Assembly (NCBI GenBank): GCA_933822405.4
Contig: CAKOGP040002014.1
Coordinates: 124,001-188,000, forward strand
DNA: 64,000 nucleotides
Source of the DNA: Cylindrotheca closterium
Taxonomy: Eukaryota; Bacillariophyta; Bacillariophyceae; Bacillariales; Bacillariaceae
Reading direction: 5' to 3'
Position numbers and translations under genes: made by a program. Below the pieces are notes generated by a model. That model saw nothing but the letters and a program-made list of their open reading frames with translations. It was not told where the DNA came from and made no database searches. Below are positions 19,048-29,428 of the stretch, piece by piece (position 1 is the first letter of the stretch; each line of letters opens with the position of its first letter).

Positions 19048-20940
19048 CTACATTTCTCCATCTCCAAACATGTCTTCAAACGAAGCGTCATCATCGGCAT
19101 ACAGTGTAGTCCGTTGTACCTTGGAGGCAGTTTCTTCCTCCTCGTCTGCTGCTTCTTTTGTAGTTCCCAACAATTCATTCGCACCATCTTGCATCAGCTT
19201 CATAAACCCATACGAGTCCTTGACGCTCGCACTTGTCGCCGTCCGGTCGGCACAAGTTCGTTCCTCCATGGACATTCCAAAGAAGGGGTCCCCCAAGGTA
19301 CTCACGTCATCAGCATTCTTGTCCACCATAATTTCGGCATCGAGACGTCCACCAAGAGCTCCACCTTCTCTGTCGGACATTTTAGCAGTGGGTATTTGTC
19401 CCTTTTGCGAGTCTCCATCCCCACTTCCTTTATTGTTGGCCTTGTACCATATTCCCAAAATGGCAACCGCAAAGAGTGTTGCACCTACACCAATGCCAAC
19501 CAAGGCACCCGTACTCAAACCTCCAGGTTCATTTCCGGGTACTGTTGCTGGCTTGTTGATATTCCCATTCCCATCGACCAGATCCACCAATGTAATGGTA
19601 TTGAGAATTGGATCGTTTGAGGCTACCAACAAAAGTCGATAGTTTTCTCGTCTTCCCGCTGTTCCAAATGCCGATGACACCAAGGAGGGTGCATTGACCG
19701 AGGACGTCGATCGAATCTTCAAAATGGTATTGAATTCCACTTGGAGTTTGGTAATGGCCTCATCCTCTTGATTGGTAGCAGGCTGGTCTTGTTGCAATCG
19801 TCGCACTCCTTGACCATCGTCAAGTTGTTCTTGGACCAAGTTTTGACTGGAGAGTCCCACCGTGACTTCTTCCACAGCAGTATCCCGTAGCAAATCTTGA
19901 ATGATGGTGGCCAAGTAGTCGGCCGTGACGGACTGAAAGTCTGCCGTGGCATTGAAATTTAGATTTTGCACAGGCCCTTCCAAGCTCAATTTGGTCGTGG
20001 CAAAAAAGGACTCGAGTGGCAGGGTCGGACGAGACGTGGGAAACTTGGTAGGACTAGTGGTGGGATCGGGTTCCATCGTGGGCTGTAAGGTCTCATCGGG
20101 AGCCGTGGGAGGCGAGGTCGAAGGAACTGGCGTAATCTCAGCCGATGGCACAAAGGAATCTGTTATAGTAGGCTCGAGCGTGTCCATGCGGGTTGGTGAT
20201 GGTGTTGGAGCTAGACTGGGCACAGTGGTGGGTGGCAACGTGGGGGCATTGGTTGGTCGGTTGGAAGGAGTCCAACTGGGCGCATCCGTCGGTGGTGGCA
20301 GCGGCAACGTCGGAATGGGAGATGCCAAATCAATGGGTCGAGGACCATTGACATTAATGGCCAATCTGTTGACGGAAGAAAAGGTATTTCCAATTCTTTG
20401 TCTCAAGGAAGAAAGATAGGGAGAAAGGAACACCAAGTTTCCTTTATTGTCTCGATCAAATATCTTTAAGACCTCGTTCCCAGCATTCAAAGATTCGGCA
20501 TCTGGATCTGTTTGGAAGGTCACTACAAAGTTAACTTCCAAATTCACTCCATAGTTGATTTGTCCAAAGTTTCCAAGACTCGCCACATATCGCTCCTGCG
20601 AAAGGACTGAGAGTACGGTACCCGGGCCCAACATAGGCACCGTGCCATTTCCCTCTCGGGTTAATTGATCAAACATGGCGGCAAAGAATTCAGATGAGGC
20701 ATCCTCCCAAATCAGTAGTTCATCAGAGGTCATGTTGCCGCTCCCTCGAACTGGCTCGAATTTGAGCAATGCATCAAAGGTGGAGGACCTTTGTTCATAA
20801 TCTTGAGCTGCGGCAAACAAGGATCCACCACCTGCCGTTGTTGATTTGGATGATATTCGGAACGAGGATAATAGTGGTGAACTCGACATCAAAGCCATCC
20901 ATGTTACAATCAGATAATTAGGCTTTAGAAAGTCCAACAT
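19048..20940 (-). CDS. PT-rich type I membrane protein
   Basis: A 630-aa single-exon protein. The N terminus has a hydrophobic signal-like segment (YLIVTWMALMSSSPLLSSF). A globular part follows, then a Pro/Thr/Ser stretch at about residues 207-297 with recurring PTxxPS/PSxxPT units, then a second folded part. A transmembrane helix at about 476-500 (STGALVGIGVGATLFAVAIL) is followed by a roughly 130-residue acidic cytosolic tail. This layout of PT-rich ectodomain, one helix and acidic tail is common among diatom surface or frustule-associated proteins, and also fits the larger gene at 39560-43447 in this window. The PT region is probably glycosylated. The start at 20940 gives the signal directly. 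A role in wall formation or adhesion is inferred. Confidence 0.78.
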   Translation of the reverse strand: MLDFLKPNYLIVTWMALMSSSPLLSSFRISSKSTTAGGGSLFAAAQDYEQRSSTFDALLKFEPVRGSGNMTSDELLIWEDASSEFFAAMFDQLTREGNGTVPMLGPGTVLSVLSQERYVASLGNFGQINYGVNLEVNFVVTFQTDPDAESLNAGNEVLKIFDRDNKGNLVFLSPYLSSLRQRIGNTFSSVNRLAINVNGPRPIDLASPIPTLPLPPPTDAPSWTPSNRPTNAPTLPPTTVPSLAPTPSPTRMDTLEPTITDSFVPSAEITPVPSTSPPTAPDETLQPTMEPDPTTSPTKFPTSRPTLPLESFFATTKLSLEGPVQNLNFNATADFQSVTADYLATIIQDLLRDTAVEEVTVGLSSQNLVQEQLDDGQGVRRLQQDQPATNQEDEAITKLQVEFNTILKIRSTSSVNAPSLVSSAFGTAGRRENYRLLLVASNDPILNTITLVDLVDGNGNINKPATVPGNEPGGLSTGALVGIGVGATLFAVAILGIWYKANNKGSGDGDSQKGQIPTAKMSDREGGALGGRLDAEIMVDKNADDVSTLGDPFFGMSMEERTCADRTATSASVKDSYGFMKLMQDGANELLGTTKEAADEEEETASKVQRTTLYADDDASFEDMFGDGEM

Positions 20941-21924
20941 GATATTTTACTGCTGAAGGTTCCTGATTTTCTGAATGCCAAATAGGCTTCTGCTGATGTT
21001 TTTTGCTTTTGCTTTTGCTGAACCTGATGCGCTGCTGACTGATCCGGGTGAAGCAAAGAAGTCAAGAGGCGTCTGCTGTTTGTATCTTTTCGGAAGCACG
21101 AGGCAGTTGTTCGTTTGCTGTTATTGCTGTGTATTGACTTTTTAGAATTTCAGGATGTTCTGAATGAATATTGGCTGACTGACTCTTTTTCAGAATAAGT
21201 CTAAGTATACCTGCAGTCTCAAGCAATTGAATCTTCAATCAATCAATCACCTGCCTGTTAGTGTGAAAGAACCTTACAGACAGTGGTGCAGAATCGAAAT
21301 GAGAGACGTTAGGCACGATACACTCAAGTATCCAATGGACGAGCTTGCGTTGATGGAAGATAAGACTAAATGTCTATTTTTTTATTCTCTAAGAAAATTC
21401 TCTCTTCCACCGACAAAACTGCCGTAGGCAAGCCTACCAAGGCATTAGGCCACCTTTTTTATGCGGGGGAAACTCGAATGGCACGTGCCAAGCACATAGA
21501 AAAAGATACGGGCTGGCGAATCGTGACGGCGGGCACGAATGATAAAAAATGATGGAACACACGCATAATTTCCATGGATCGTGTGAGATATATGATGATA
21601 GGTACCGTATGATGTGCACCGGAAACGATGACGATGATGAGCGACTACAGAACACAATGCATGCACAATCACATTCATATTGCCAGTCAAATCTGAGCTT
21701 TTCAAGGCAAGAAGGATATTTTCAAAATGACAATGACCGGAGATATGGAGCCCGTGGTGTTGGTCAAAACGTGTAGCTATTGGGTGTAGTTCTCAAATCA
21801 TCTCGGTCGTAATGTTTCATCACACATCGTTTTACAATACCTAATCTTGTTTGCTATACGCAACTATCCCCCATATTCTTCTCTCGTGTTATTATTCCCT
21901 TCCCCTGACTGCCTAATCAATCAA
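20941..21924. other. Intergenic
   Basis: No gene found. A CTTTTG-rich stretch lies just upstream of the PT-rich gene, and short (AATC)n repeats abut the stop codon of the next gene at 21915-21934. Confidence 0.4.
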
Positions 21925-24414
21925 TCAATCAATCCGATACAAGTACGAAACAAACCAAACGACTGGTTCCGATATCCAATCCCAACACCAACTGCAACAT
22001 TTCGAATCATTTTCTTGGACTAATTCCTCCAAGGCTTTTTGTTGTTTGTCCATCCGGAATTTGCTTTTGTTCAAGGCTTTTTCCAGTCGGGCAATCAAAT
22101 CTTGCAAGCGTTGTTTTTCGGCTTCCAACATTTCAATGGCATCCGTCGATTCCGCCGCCGTGTTGGTGAGCAAGTTGCACAATTCTTGGACGGTTTCCAA
22201 TTCTTGTTCCAAATACTTGACTTGTTGCTGGGCTCGGGCCCAATCACCATTGGGTGGCTGATCACCACCTTCTCCTCCTCCTCCTCTTGCGCCGTCACCT
22301 TCCTCCTCCTCTTCCTTTTCGACAGCTTCCGTCAATTCTTGACACAGGGCACTGACCTTGTCCAATTCACCTTCCAAAAATCTAATTTGTTCTTGGGCAA
22401 TCTGCCATTCTTCTGGTGTCATGTCGGGATGAATGGGAATTTGCGAAAAGGAATTCAGTGGTTGTTGTTGTTGTTGATGATGCTGTGGTGCGCCACGATT
22501 CATATTTCTAGCTTGTGCCGGTTGTTGCGGTTGGCGCAGAAAATCCTCCAAGGACGAATCACCGTCACCCTCGTCGTCAAAATCATCATATCCCAACAGT
22601 TGAGAATGACGATCTTCCTCATCCCGGCTTCCAAAGATTCGAGTGGGACGCCTTGCATTATTATACAAAGACGAGGATTTGGAAGAAGCGTCGTCGTCGT
22701 CGTCGTCCAATCCCAAAAGTGCATTTCGATCGTTTGGATGGTCCGGCCTACTTCTTTTACTGCTTGAGTTTTGTCCTGGGCTTGGAACGGTTCGACTGGG
22801 ACCCATATTATTTCCATTTCCATACAAGAAGGAAGAAGATGTCGAAGAGGCATCGTCCAATCCCAAGAGAGCATTCCGATCCTGTTTTCGTTGTTGCTGT
22901 TGTTGTTGTTGTTGTTGTTGTTGCTGTTGTTGGTTAGCAGGCCTTGTTGTTTTGCCAAAAAACTTGTAGGAGGAAAAGGAGCTATCTGCATCTGACAAGT
23001 AGGGATCATTTATTGCTCGCTGCATTGTGGATGTTTTCGGTGCCTTTTGAGTCAAGTTGGGATCGTCCAAGACCGAAGTGGGCGATTTGATTTTGGGTGA
23101 TGGTGGTGGCGGTGGTGCCTTTTTCTGTCGGTTGTAGCTTTTCTTCTTCTTCACAGCGTCGGCGGTGTCTTGGGAATCATCACGCGATGACACCGCTGGT
23201 TTGGCTTGTTCTTTCTTGGCTGGCCTTTCGGATCGTTTCGATTTGGATGGGGTTGCAGCAGCTACATTGTTATCCTTGGAAGTTGCCTCCTTTCTCTTTC
23301 CGGGCCTTGTCGGTCGTTTGGATTTCGACGGTGGAGGCTTTTGTTTCTTGCTGCTGGCCGATGGCTTTGTTTTGGCCACGGGACTTGCTTGAAAGGGAGG
23401 TGATTTCAAATCCGAGGCTTTTTGAGTATTGCCTCTTGACTTATTTTGCTGCTTGGCTTGCAGGAGGGAAGGCTTCTTGGTATGATGAGGTGACTTCATG
23501 ACGGGTGTCAGATCCGAATCCACATCATCTTCTTGTTTGAATTGAGGTATGGATGATGGCCGTTGCCGCCTGTTCTTTGGAGCAGTCCTTTGAGTAGTAT
23601 CAATCGTCGAATCCATGGATTGTTTGGAGGGAACCCTTTGCATTTCCTCCCGATTTGGTGGTGGTGGTGGCGGTTGGGATTTGTGTACCCCTTCGTCTAG
23701 GGAGGTTCTCAAATTACGATTTGCTTTTGGAACATCCGGATTCAAAAAGGCACTTTGCTGTGCGTAACTCTCTCGTGGTTCACCCTCCTCGTCGACGTGG
23801 TCCGAAAACAATAATGACTCGTCACGTGCAGTGTCATCGTGTTCCGGGTTGTAGGTTCGATTGAGGAAATTAAGAATATCTTCTTCGTCGGTATCATGGT
23901 CATCATCTTTTTGCGCCACTTCTGGAAGACTAGACGACTCGTCACTATCATATTTTCGCGCCTTTGCGGGTGATGGCCTTGGTTTGGTGGCTGCTGGACT
24001 CATCTGCTTGTTCTTTTTATTGGCCTTATTGTTCTTGCTGCTCCTCGACGGGTTGCTCTTTCTGCTGTGTTGACTTCTTCTATTATAAGGACCGGGATGT
24101 TCTTGCTCCCAATCGTCATCGGTAGGTTGGTTGGCAAAGTTAATCGTCGGAGGCCCTGTCAATGTAGATTGTGTCGATTCATGATCCACTGAATCCTCCA
24201 TCATGGCAACAACATCTTGTGGTACTAGTTCCAAAATGGCAGCTTCGACGGGTGTGATGGTATCGCCGGGAGGATCTTGCGACAACCGTTTTCTGGCAGC
24301 AGCAGGAGGGGGAGGTTTTCGAAAGGAAGGTGGCCTGGGAGAAAAGAGTCTCACATTGCTTCCACCAACATCACTTTCCGTAGAAGCGCTCAGCACAGTC
24401 TCCACATTCATCAT
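21925..24414 (-). CDS. Large disordered protein with C-terminal coiled coil and hydrophobic tail
   Basis: A 829-aa single-exon protein from the ATG at 24414; the open frame extends a few codons upstream without an ATG. Residues 1-640 are low complexity: Lys/Ser/Pro-rich, a Gln run near 495-510, and two related segments DRNALLGLDDASS and DRNALLGLDDDDDDASS at about 517 and 565. Residues about 662-795 are a heptad-rich coiled coil (EEWQIAQEQIRFLEGELDKV, then AQQQVKYLEQELETVQELC). The last 20 residues are aromatic and hydrophobic (CCSWCWDWISEPVVWFVSYL), which could be a tail anchor or membrane-inserting end. No catalytic domain is seen. It may be a scaffold or membrane-associated adaptor; function unknown. 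Confidence 0.75.
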   Translation of the reverse strand: MMNVETVLSASTESDVGGSNVRLFSPRPPSFRKPPPPAAARKRLSQDPPGDTITPVEAAILELVPQDVVAMMEDSVDHESTQSTLTGPPTINFANQPTDDDWEQEHPGPYNRRSQHSRKSNPSRSSKNNKANKKNKQMSPAATKPRPSPAKARKYDSDESSSLPEVAQKDDDHDTDEEDILNFLNRTYNPEHDDTARDESLLFSDHVDEEGEPRESYAQQSAFLNPDVPKANRNLRTSLDEGVHKSQPPPPPPNREEMQRVPSKQSMDSTIDTTQRTAPKNRRQRPSSIPQFKQEDDVDSDLTPVMKSPHHTKKPSLLQAKQQNKSRGNTQKASDLKSPPFQASPVAKTKPSASSKKQKPPPSKSKRPTRPGKRKEATSKDNNVAAATPSKSKRSERPAKKEQAKPAVSSRDDSQDTADAVKKKKSYNRQKKAPPPPPSPKIKSPTSVLDDPNLTQKAPKTSTMQRAINDPYLSDADSSFSSYKFFGKTTRPANQQQQQQQQQQQQQQRKQDRNALLGLDDASSTSSSFLYGNGNNMGPSRTVPSPGQNSSSKRSRPDHPNDRNALLGLDDDDDDASSKSSSLYNNARRPTRIFGSRDEEDRHSQLLGYDDFDDEGDGDSSLEDFLRQPQQPAQARNMNRGAPQHHQQQQQPLNSFSQIPIHPDMTPEEWQIAQEQIRFLEGELDKVSALCQELTEAVEKEEEEEGDGARGGGGEGGDQPPNGDWARAQQQVKYLEQELETVQELCNLLTNTAAESTDAIEMLEAEKQRLQDLIARLEKALNKSKFRMDKQQKALEELVQENDSKCCSWCWDWISEPVVWFVSYLYRID
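22886..22932 (-). repeat. Poly-Gln coding CAA/CAG repeat
   Basis: A TTG/CTG run on the plus strand that encodes about 15 Gln in the coiled-coil gene. Confidence 0.9.
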
Positions 24415-24807
24415 TACTCTTTTGCTATTGTAGGTCAAATACTGCTCTGTTCTGTGATGAGGAAGTACCTGATACTGAGAAAAGCACAGAAAAGGCTTGG
24501 GCCAAAAACCAAGAGAGAGAGGGACGGTCTAAACGTAATCTCTTGGACTCCAAGCTTTCCGTGGTGACAGGAACGATGTGATATGCGATGAGACATCGAA
24601 AAAAAAGACTCAACGCATGTGATCCACACGACTGGAATGACCTATAAACGGGTCAGAGTAGTCGTTTCGACCCGTCTGATTAGAATCGAAAAAATAGAAG
24701 AACACCGCTGGCTTCGCAAAATGCACATGGCATCTTCCTGAACTTTCATTGTGAATGAGTGGCTGCGCTACCGTCAGAGGATATCCATCGTCCTTCATCG
24801 ACAGATC
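24415..24807. promoter_or_regulatory. Shared 5' flank of two divergent genes
   Basis: A 393-base stretch separates the start codons of the minus-strand coiled-coil gene and the plus-strand DMT transporter, so it should contain both promoters. No specific element is identified. Confidence 0.45.
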
Positions 24808-25328
24808 ATGTTCCAAGCAAACCGAACTGTAACAAACTTTCTCCTTCTATTCTCACTATTATTCGCCTCTAGATTCCAAACGACAGATTCCTTTCAGCCA
24901 ACATCAACGTCAGCTTCTGGTGCCATTATTAAAATGCCATCATCATCATCATCATCATCATCATCACAAGTCAAGGGAAAACACACGCTCACCCGCAAAC
25001 GATCCAAATCCATCAATTTCCAGGGAACCAATGAAAAAACACCGCTCATGCCACTGGCCGTCAAATCGGGTGGAGGCACCACCAGTTTTGACGATAATAT
25101 CGACTACGACGATGACGACTCTGCCACCACCAAATTGGTGGCCAAAGGACGTGCCATTTTGTGTTTGGTAGCCTTTTTGTATGGGACCCTCAATGTGTCC
25201 TTGAGACTCATCTATCAATTGGACTCGCCTCCCACAGCAGCCGCACTAAGTTCCACACGGGGATGGTTGGCGTCCGTTTGTTTTGTGCCACTCTTGTTGT
25301 GGAAACAACCAACGGCTGGTACATCAAG

Positions 25329-25360
<32 letters not shown>

Positions 25361-26228
25361 GCAGTGACTCTTCTGTAATGTCAGGCTCTGCAGACTCGGA
25401 AGGATCATCCTCAAAATCTACCTCGTCGCCTATTTGGATGGCGGGTCTGGAGTTGGGACTTTGGAACTTTCTCGCACAAGGATTGATCAATGTAGGTCTT
25501 TTGAGTGTGGGTTCGGCACGAGCGTCCTTCTTGACGCAAACTTCCGTCATTATGACACCACTGTTGAGTATAGCGGCGGGACAGACGGTCTCCAAAAGCG
25601 TATGGGTCGGATGTTCCTTGGCCTTGGGTGGACTAACAATCTTATCGGGTGGAGGCGGTGGTGGAATGGATTCTGCTAGTAGTTCTTCCGCACTCTTGGC
25701 GTTTTCGAGTGGTGACATTCTCATTTTGACGGGAGCCTTTTCTTGGTCCTTGTACCTCTTTCGGCTCTCCAAGATTGCGCCACAATTTGATGAAATCAAT
25801 TTGCAAGCCATCAAGACTACTGTGCTGGCCATGTTCTATACGATTTGGCTGGGAGTCAGTCTATGGCAGAATCCAGAGGGTACTACTTGGGCGTGGGCTA
25901 CCAATGGGGTTGCCTGGTTGGCACTCATTTATAGTGCAGTAGCTCCAGGGACTGTGGCAGATATATTGCAGCAACAAGGGCAAAAAGAAGTTTCAGCATC
26001 GGAAGGTAAGGCATCGTCATTGCATGTGTATAAAAAAATGATCGCTCGTTCGTACTATGCAGTTGCTAATGTTGGACAATCGATCTTTTTTCAGCCAATG
26101 TAATTTTGTCCTTGGAACCAGTCTTTGCAGCACTGTGTGCTTGGCTATTGTTAGGGGAGACAATGTCTGGGTTGGAGTCAGTTGGGGGTGGATTGATTTT
26201 GCTGGCAGCCTTGGTAGCCACACGATAA
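24808..26228 (+). CDS. EamA/DMT-family transporter with plastid-type presequence
   Basis: Exon 1 is 24808..26005 and exon 2 is 26095..26228, with an 89-base GT-AG intron at 26006..26094. The spliced protein is 443 aa. The junction rebuilds the C-terminal EamA repeat (ASE|ANVILSLEPVFAALCAW). The N terminus has a hydrophobic signal (FLLLFSLLFASRF) followed by TTDSFQP, similar to the diatom ASAFAP cleavage context, so import into the complex plastid is likely. About ten transmembrane helices in two halves are visible, from AILCLVAFLYGTLNVSL to GGGLILLAALVAT. Poly-Ser and poly-Thr loops are lineage insertions. The substrate is unknown; plastid DMT proteins often move metabolites or amino acids. 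The in-frame GTG at 24751 is not used because the ATG at 24808 starts the signal. Confidence 0.85.
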
Positions 26229-26582
26229 CTTGTGGGGCATACTACTGTACTGTATGGAATGCATCATTCTCAAACAATAGGAAGATTTGGTACAACAGAC
26301 CGAAATGATCGCTTTTACTGGTATAGTTTTGCTGGCTTCGAATACTTCTTTCTTTCCATGAACTGGCAAATGCCGCGGAAAAGACTGAAGCAAAGCGTTC
26401 ATGAGCCCGCAAATTGCAACAACCAAACAACCAACGAATACAGGGTGATCAATAGTTGGGATTGTAATTCTAGAAACAAATTGATAAGCAAATTGCTTTA
26501 TAATACATGTTTAAATACGTAGACAGATCTTCGGTCATGTTCAAAATCCCACTTTCCAATCGTGTTAACCGTCCTTGGTTAT
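26229..26582. other. Intergenic between convergent genes
   Basis: 3' flanks of the DMT transporter and the small protein at 26583. Nothing else is supported. Confidence 0.4.
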
Positions 26583-26915
26583 TTACTGCTTTGGGTGTTG
26601 TCCGTGAGAAGAAAGACTGGAATTGTCCGTATGATGAAAGATATCATGATGCATCTCATCGCTCATGGAATCGTGGTCCAAGTCTTCTCCGGTAATCTCC
26701 GTCGCCTCGGTAAGGATATCCAATAGGCTGGGGCAGCTGTGGCTATTAGAAGAAGACATGCTGGGGAAGGATGGCATCTCAGCGGCAGGTCCAAAGAGGG
26801 AAGAAGGTCCTTGGATCATGGAGGATCGAAGTATCGAAACGAGAGAATCTTCGAGGGGTCTTTCTGGCATTCGTGTTGATGAAAAACATGATAAGGTTGC
26901 TTGGTTGTTTGACAT
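26583..26915 (-). CDS. Small acidic unknown protein
   Basis: A 110-aa protein from the ATG at 26915 (MSNNQATLS). Upstream in-frame sequence to 27053 looks noncoding. The protein is Ser- and Met-rich and acidic at the C terminus, with a short predicted helix SCPSLLDILTEATEITGEDL. That helix is loosely like the ILExAL helix in the two small proteins at 27932 and 29111. It has no signal peptide and no known domain. Orientation, size and neighbourhood match those genes, so it may be a diverged relative; this is weak. Confidence 0.45.
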   Translation of the reverse strand: MSNNQATLSCFSSTRMPERPLEDSLVSILRSSMIQGPSSLFGPAAEMPSFPSMSSSNSHSCPSLLDILTEATEITGEDLDHDSMSDEMHHDIFHHTDNSSLSSHGQHPKQ

Positions 26916-27931
26916 GGTGTTGCTGGATGATGATGATGGTGGAAAAGTTGTGTTGAGTTTTGTGAGATATACAACCGATTTTATTCTCCTTCTTCGCAGG
27001 CGGTTCGTATCGGGTAAAAAGGCCGTCATTTGTTTGGTAGCTTCTGTACGCACAAAATATCGAACGACGGCTTCTGGTTCGGCTGCGGAAGTTTGGTGCG
27101 TCAGATTCGGATTCTTTATGAAGTTTGTTTAGTTCAACGCTCAAAACCATAAACGGGAGGTATCCTTGCGAGTTATGACGTCTGACAATTATGTAGCTTC
27201 TACTGCGAATACGAACTAACGGCCTCGCCAAGCAGAAGGAGGCGCAACTTCAAAGAACATAAAATTATAATCTCAGTCCGTGTGTAATACGATGTCCTAA
27301 TCTGAAATCGGGTCCCGTTCGTCCGAAACTATCCCGTCTGTCTCTAATAATTAGCGCGTGTCTCGGCAGCCAAGTAATTTTGGGTTGTTCGCTTGAGCTT
27401 ATTTTTCTTCGCAGTAAAGTAGTTTTCGATTTTCATGTACGTGTACTACAGTAGGTGCCTGGTACGTGTAGTATGACCAGTGCAGTACTGTACGGTCATA
27501 AGTTTCGGCTCTGCAGCAAAGCAATTTTGGATGTTTGTTTGAGCGGTGGGCCAGTGGGCTAAAAATGCGAAAGCGAAGTACTGTACACTATCAAACTTAC
27601 GAAATTAATGGACAGACTTTGCATGCTACAGCATGCCATGCATGACACAAACAAGGATACGCAACCATACTATCAATAGCTCAATACGCAAAATTAATAA
27701 AAACCTCTTCCTACAAGTCTGTGGAGTGTGCTCCGGCGGAATCAAAATCGTTCCTATTGTCAATGATCACCGTCTCATTCCGAACAGGCAGAAACCTTAG
27801 ATGATGTCATCATGGGGCAGCAACTCCAACGTTGAATGCTATCTCGTCGTTGTCCAAAAGTCTGACTAGCCGCCATGCGGCTAAGAGGAACGAATGGGAT
27901 TTGCCTTCAAGACCACCTTCCCAGAATTCAT
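26916..27931. other. Intergenic
   Basis: About 1 kb with no supported gene. Short ORFs overlap on both strands. GTAC-rich palindromes are present near 27440-27500. Confidence 0.35.
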
Positions 27932-28216
27932 TTACTGCCTTGGTCGTGATGTAGCCTCCACTCCGGAGGAACTTCTGAAAAGATCGGCATTACCTCCCTG
28001 AACTATTGCTAGAGCCTCTTCCAGAATTTTAACAACCGATGTATCGCTTGAAGCTTGGTGGGCTGCGGCCGTCATCCAACAAAGATCTGTTGATGGTGAA
28101 AAAGGCTCGAGGGATGATGATCCATTCAACGAGGAGGGCACAAGGGGATCTGCCCTTTGCATGTTTGGAGCTTGTGTTCGTGTAGAGCATTCGGGGGATG
28201 TATCGCTTTTGGTCAT
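27932..28216 (-). CDS. Small unknown protein with a CWM motif
   Basis: A 94-aa protein from the ATG at 28216. The C-terminal half has PSTDLCWMTAAAHQASS and then ILEEALAIVQGG. The gene at 29111 shares the CWM tripeptide, the ASS that follows about six residues later and the ILExALxxI helix at the same spacing. The two are therefore probably tandem paralogs. No signal peptide, membrane segment or known domain is seen. Confidence 0.5.
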   Translation of the reverse strand: MTKSDTSPECSTRTQAPNMQRADPLVPSSLNGSSSLEPFSPSTDLCWMTAAAHQASSDTSVVKILEEALAIVQGGNADLFRSSSGVEATSRPRQ

Positions 28217-29110
28217 TGTAGTATCGTTTCTCAGATGACGTGTGGTGGATGAGATGGACTGTATTCGTCAGCTCGTTATGAAAAGTTGTGTGGACACTCT
28301 AGAGCTGAAAAAACCAAGAGTTGCAAGTCATGTACCGATAAAAATATCTTGATGAGGTTCGTACACGTACCTGTACCTACTGGTACACGTACACGTGTAC
28401 CCTGTACCAGGTACACTGGTACACGTGGTGTGCAGCATCAATGACGGTGGCTCATTGCCAAAAGTGCCAATTAACGCCGTCACCTCTGCGCGTTTAAAAG
28501 ATATGTTAAATGGAAAATTGGCGCGCAAATTGAGGGTAGGAATCTTCCAAAATTCGAACTGATCTTCCCAAAATCATTGCGGAAGATGCGTAACTTTCTT
28601 ATATCAAATGGTGACACGTCGTTCCGCGCTTGAAGAAAGAGCTTCGTCGTGCAGTATCCTCTTCTGGCTAGACTTGGGAAGGAAGTAACCAGTGAGCAGT
28701 CATCTTCAAGGTGACATTCACGATCATCAACGAGGACGAGCGCCCAGTTCTGCAAACAATGTCTTTAGCATCTACAGTAGATTTGTAGTTTTGGATATAG
28801 TGGATACTAGTCGTTTGGAAGTGGGCTAGTACTGTATGCTGAGGACCAATACTAGTAATAGTGTTTTGAAAAAAGTGACTGAGTGAGTGATTACATAAGT
28901 TATTCGATACAGTCTTGATTCTCGTCTACTAGTCTTATTCGTCTTGTTGTCGGGTGGAATGCTACAAAATTCCACATCAATGTATGTATAAAATGACCTT
29001 TGAAATTTGCCCTAAGCAAGAATACCGTGTTGCCCCTCTTCAAAAGTGGTTGTGCACAAAATGTCGAAAAAATGCAACTCAAGGGCACGCCATAAAAGAT
29101 GCCGTTTGAA
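28217..29110. other. Intergenic with a GTAC-rich cluster
   Basis: Dense GTAC palindromes at 28360-28428. A minus-strand frame at 28480-28755 is open but has no domain. No gene is called. Confidence 0.4.
28360..28428. repeat. Cluster of nine GTAC palindromes
   Basis: GTAC occurs nine times in about 70 bases, embedded in ACGTACACGTGTAC-like self-complementary sequence. Confidence 0.85.
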
Positions 29111-29428
29111 TTACTGTTTTCGCCCCTCGCCAACGTTACGGTTGGAGAAACGTTTGCTGGAAAGAGAACGGAAATCGAGGTCATCCGACGAAATGGGAAC
29201 GTCATGACGGATCACCTCCAAAGCGGACTCAAGGATTCCAAGAATGTCTTCTCTGCCGGTGGTGCTGCTGGCGTTGCTGCTGGGAGACATCCAACAATCT
29301 GGGACAGGTCGGGACCTGGGTGACGAAGCAAAGGATGCTCGAGTCAGTGAAATAAGCGACATTTCGCTTCGGCTGTTTGATGTGTTCATGTGCGCAACGC
29401 AAGGAGGTGGAGCCTCGGTGTCTCTCAT
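29111..29428 (-). CDS. Small unknown protein with a CWM motif
   Basis: A 105-aa protein from the ATG at 29428. It has RPVPDCWMSPSSNASS, then the helix ILGILESALEVIRHD and the tail SSDDLDFRSLSSKRFSNR. The CWM...ASS...ILExAL order matches the gene at 27932, about 1.2 kb away on the same strand. The protein is predicted soluble, with an acidic then basic C terminus. No known domain. Confidence 0.5.
   Translation of the reverse strand: MRDTEAPPPCVAHMNTSNSRSEMSLISLTRASFASSPRSRPVPDCWMSPSSNASSTTGREDILGILESALEVIRHDVPISSDDLDFRSLSSKRFSNRNVGEGRKQ

Noticed and set aside
28480..28755. 91-aa minus-strand ORF
   Set aside because: No motif, no paralog nearby and composition like surrounding noncoding DNA.
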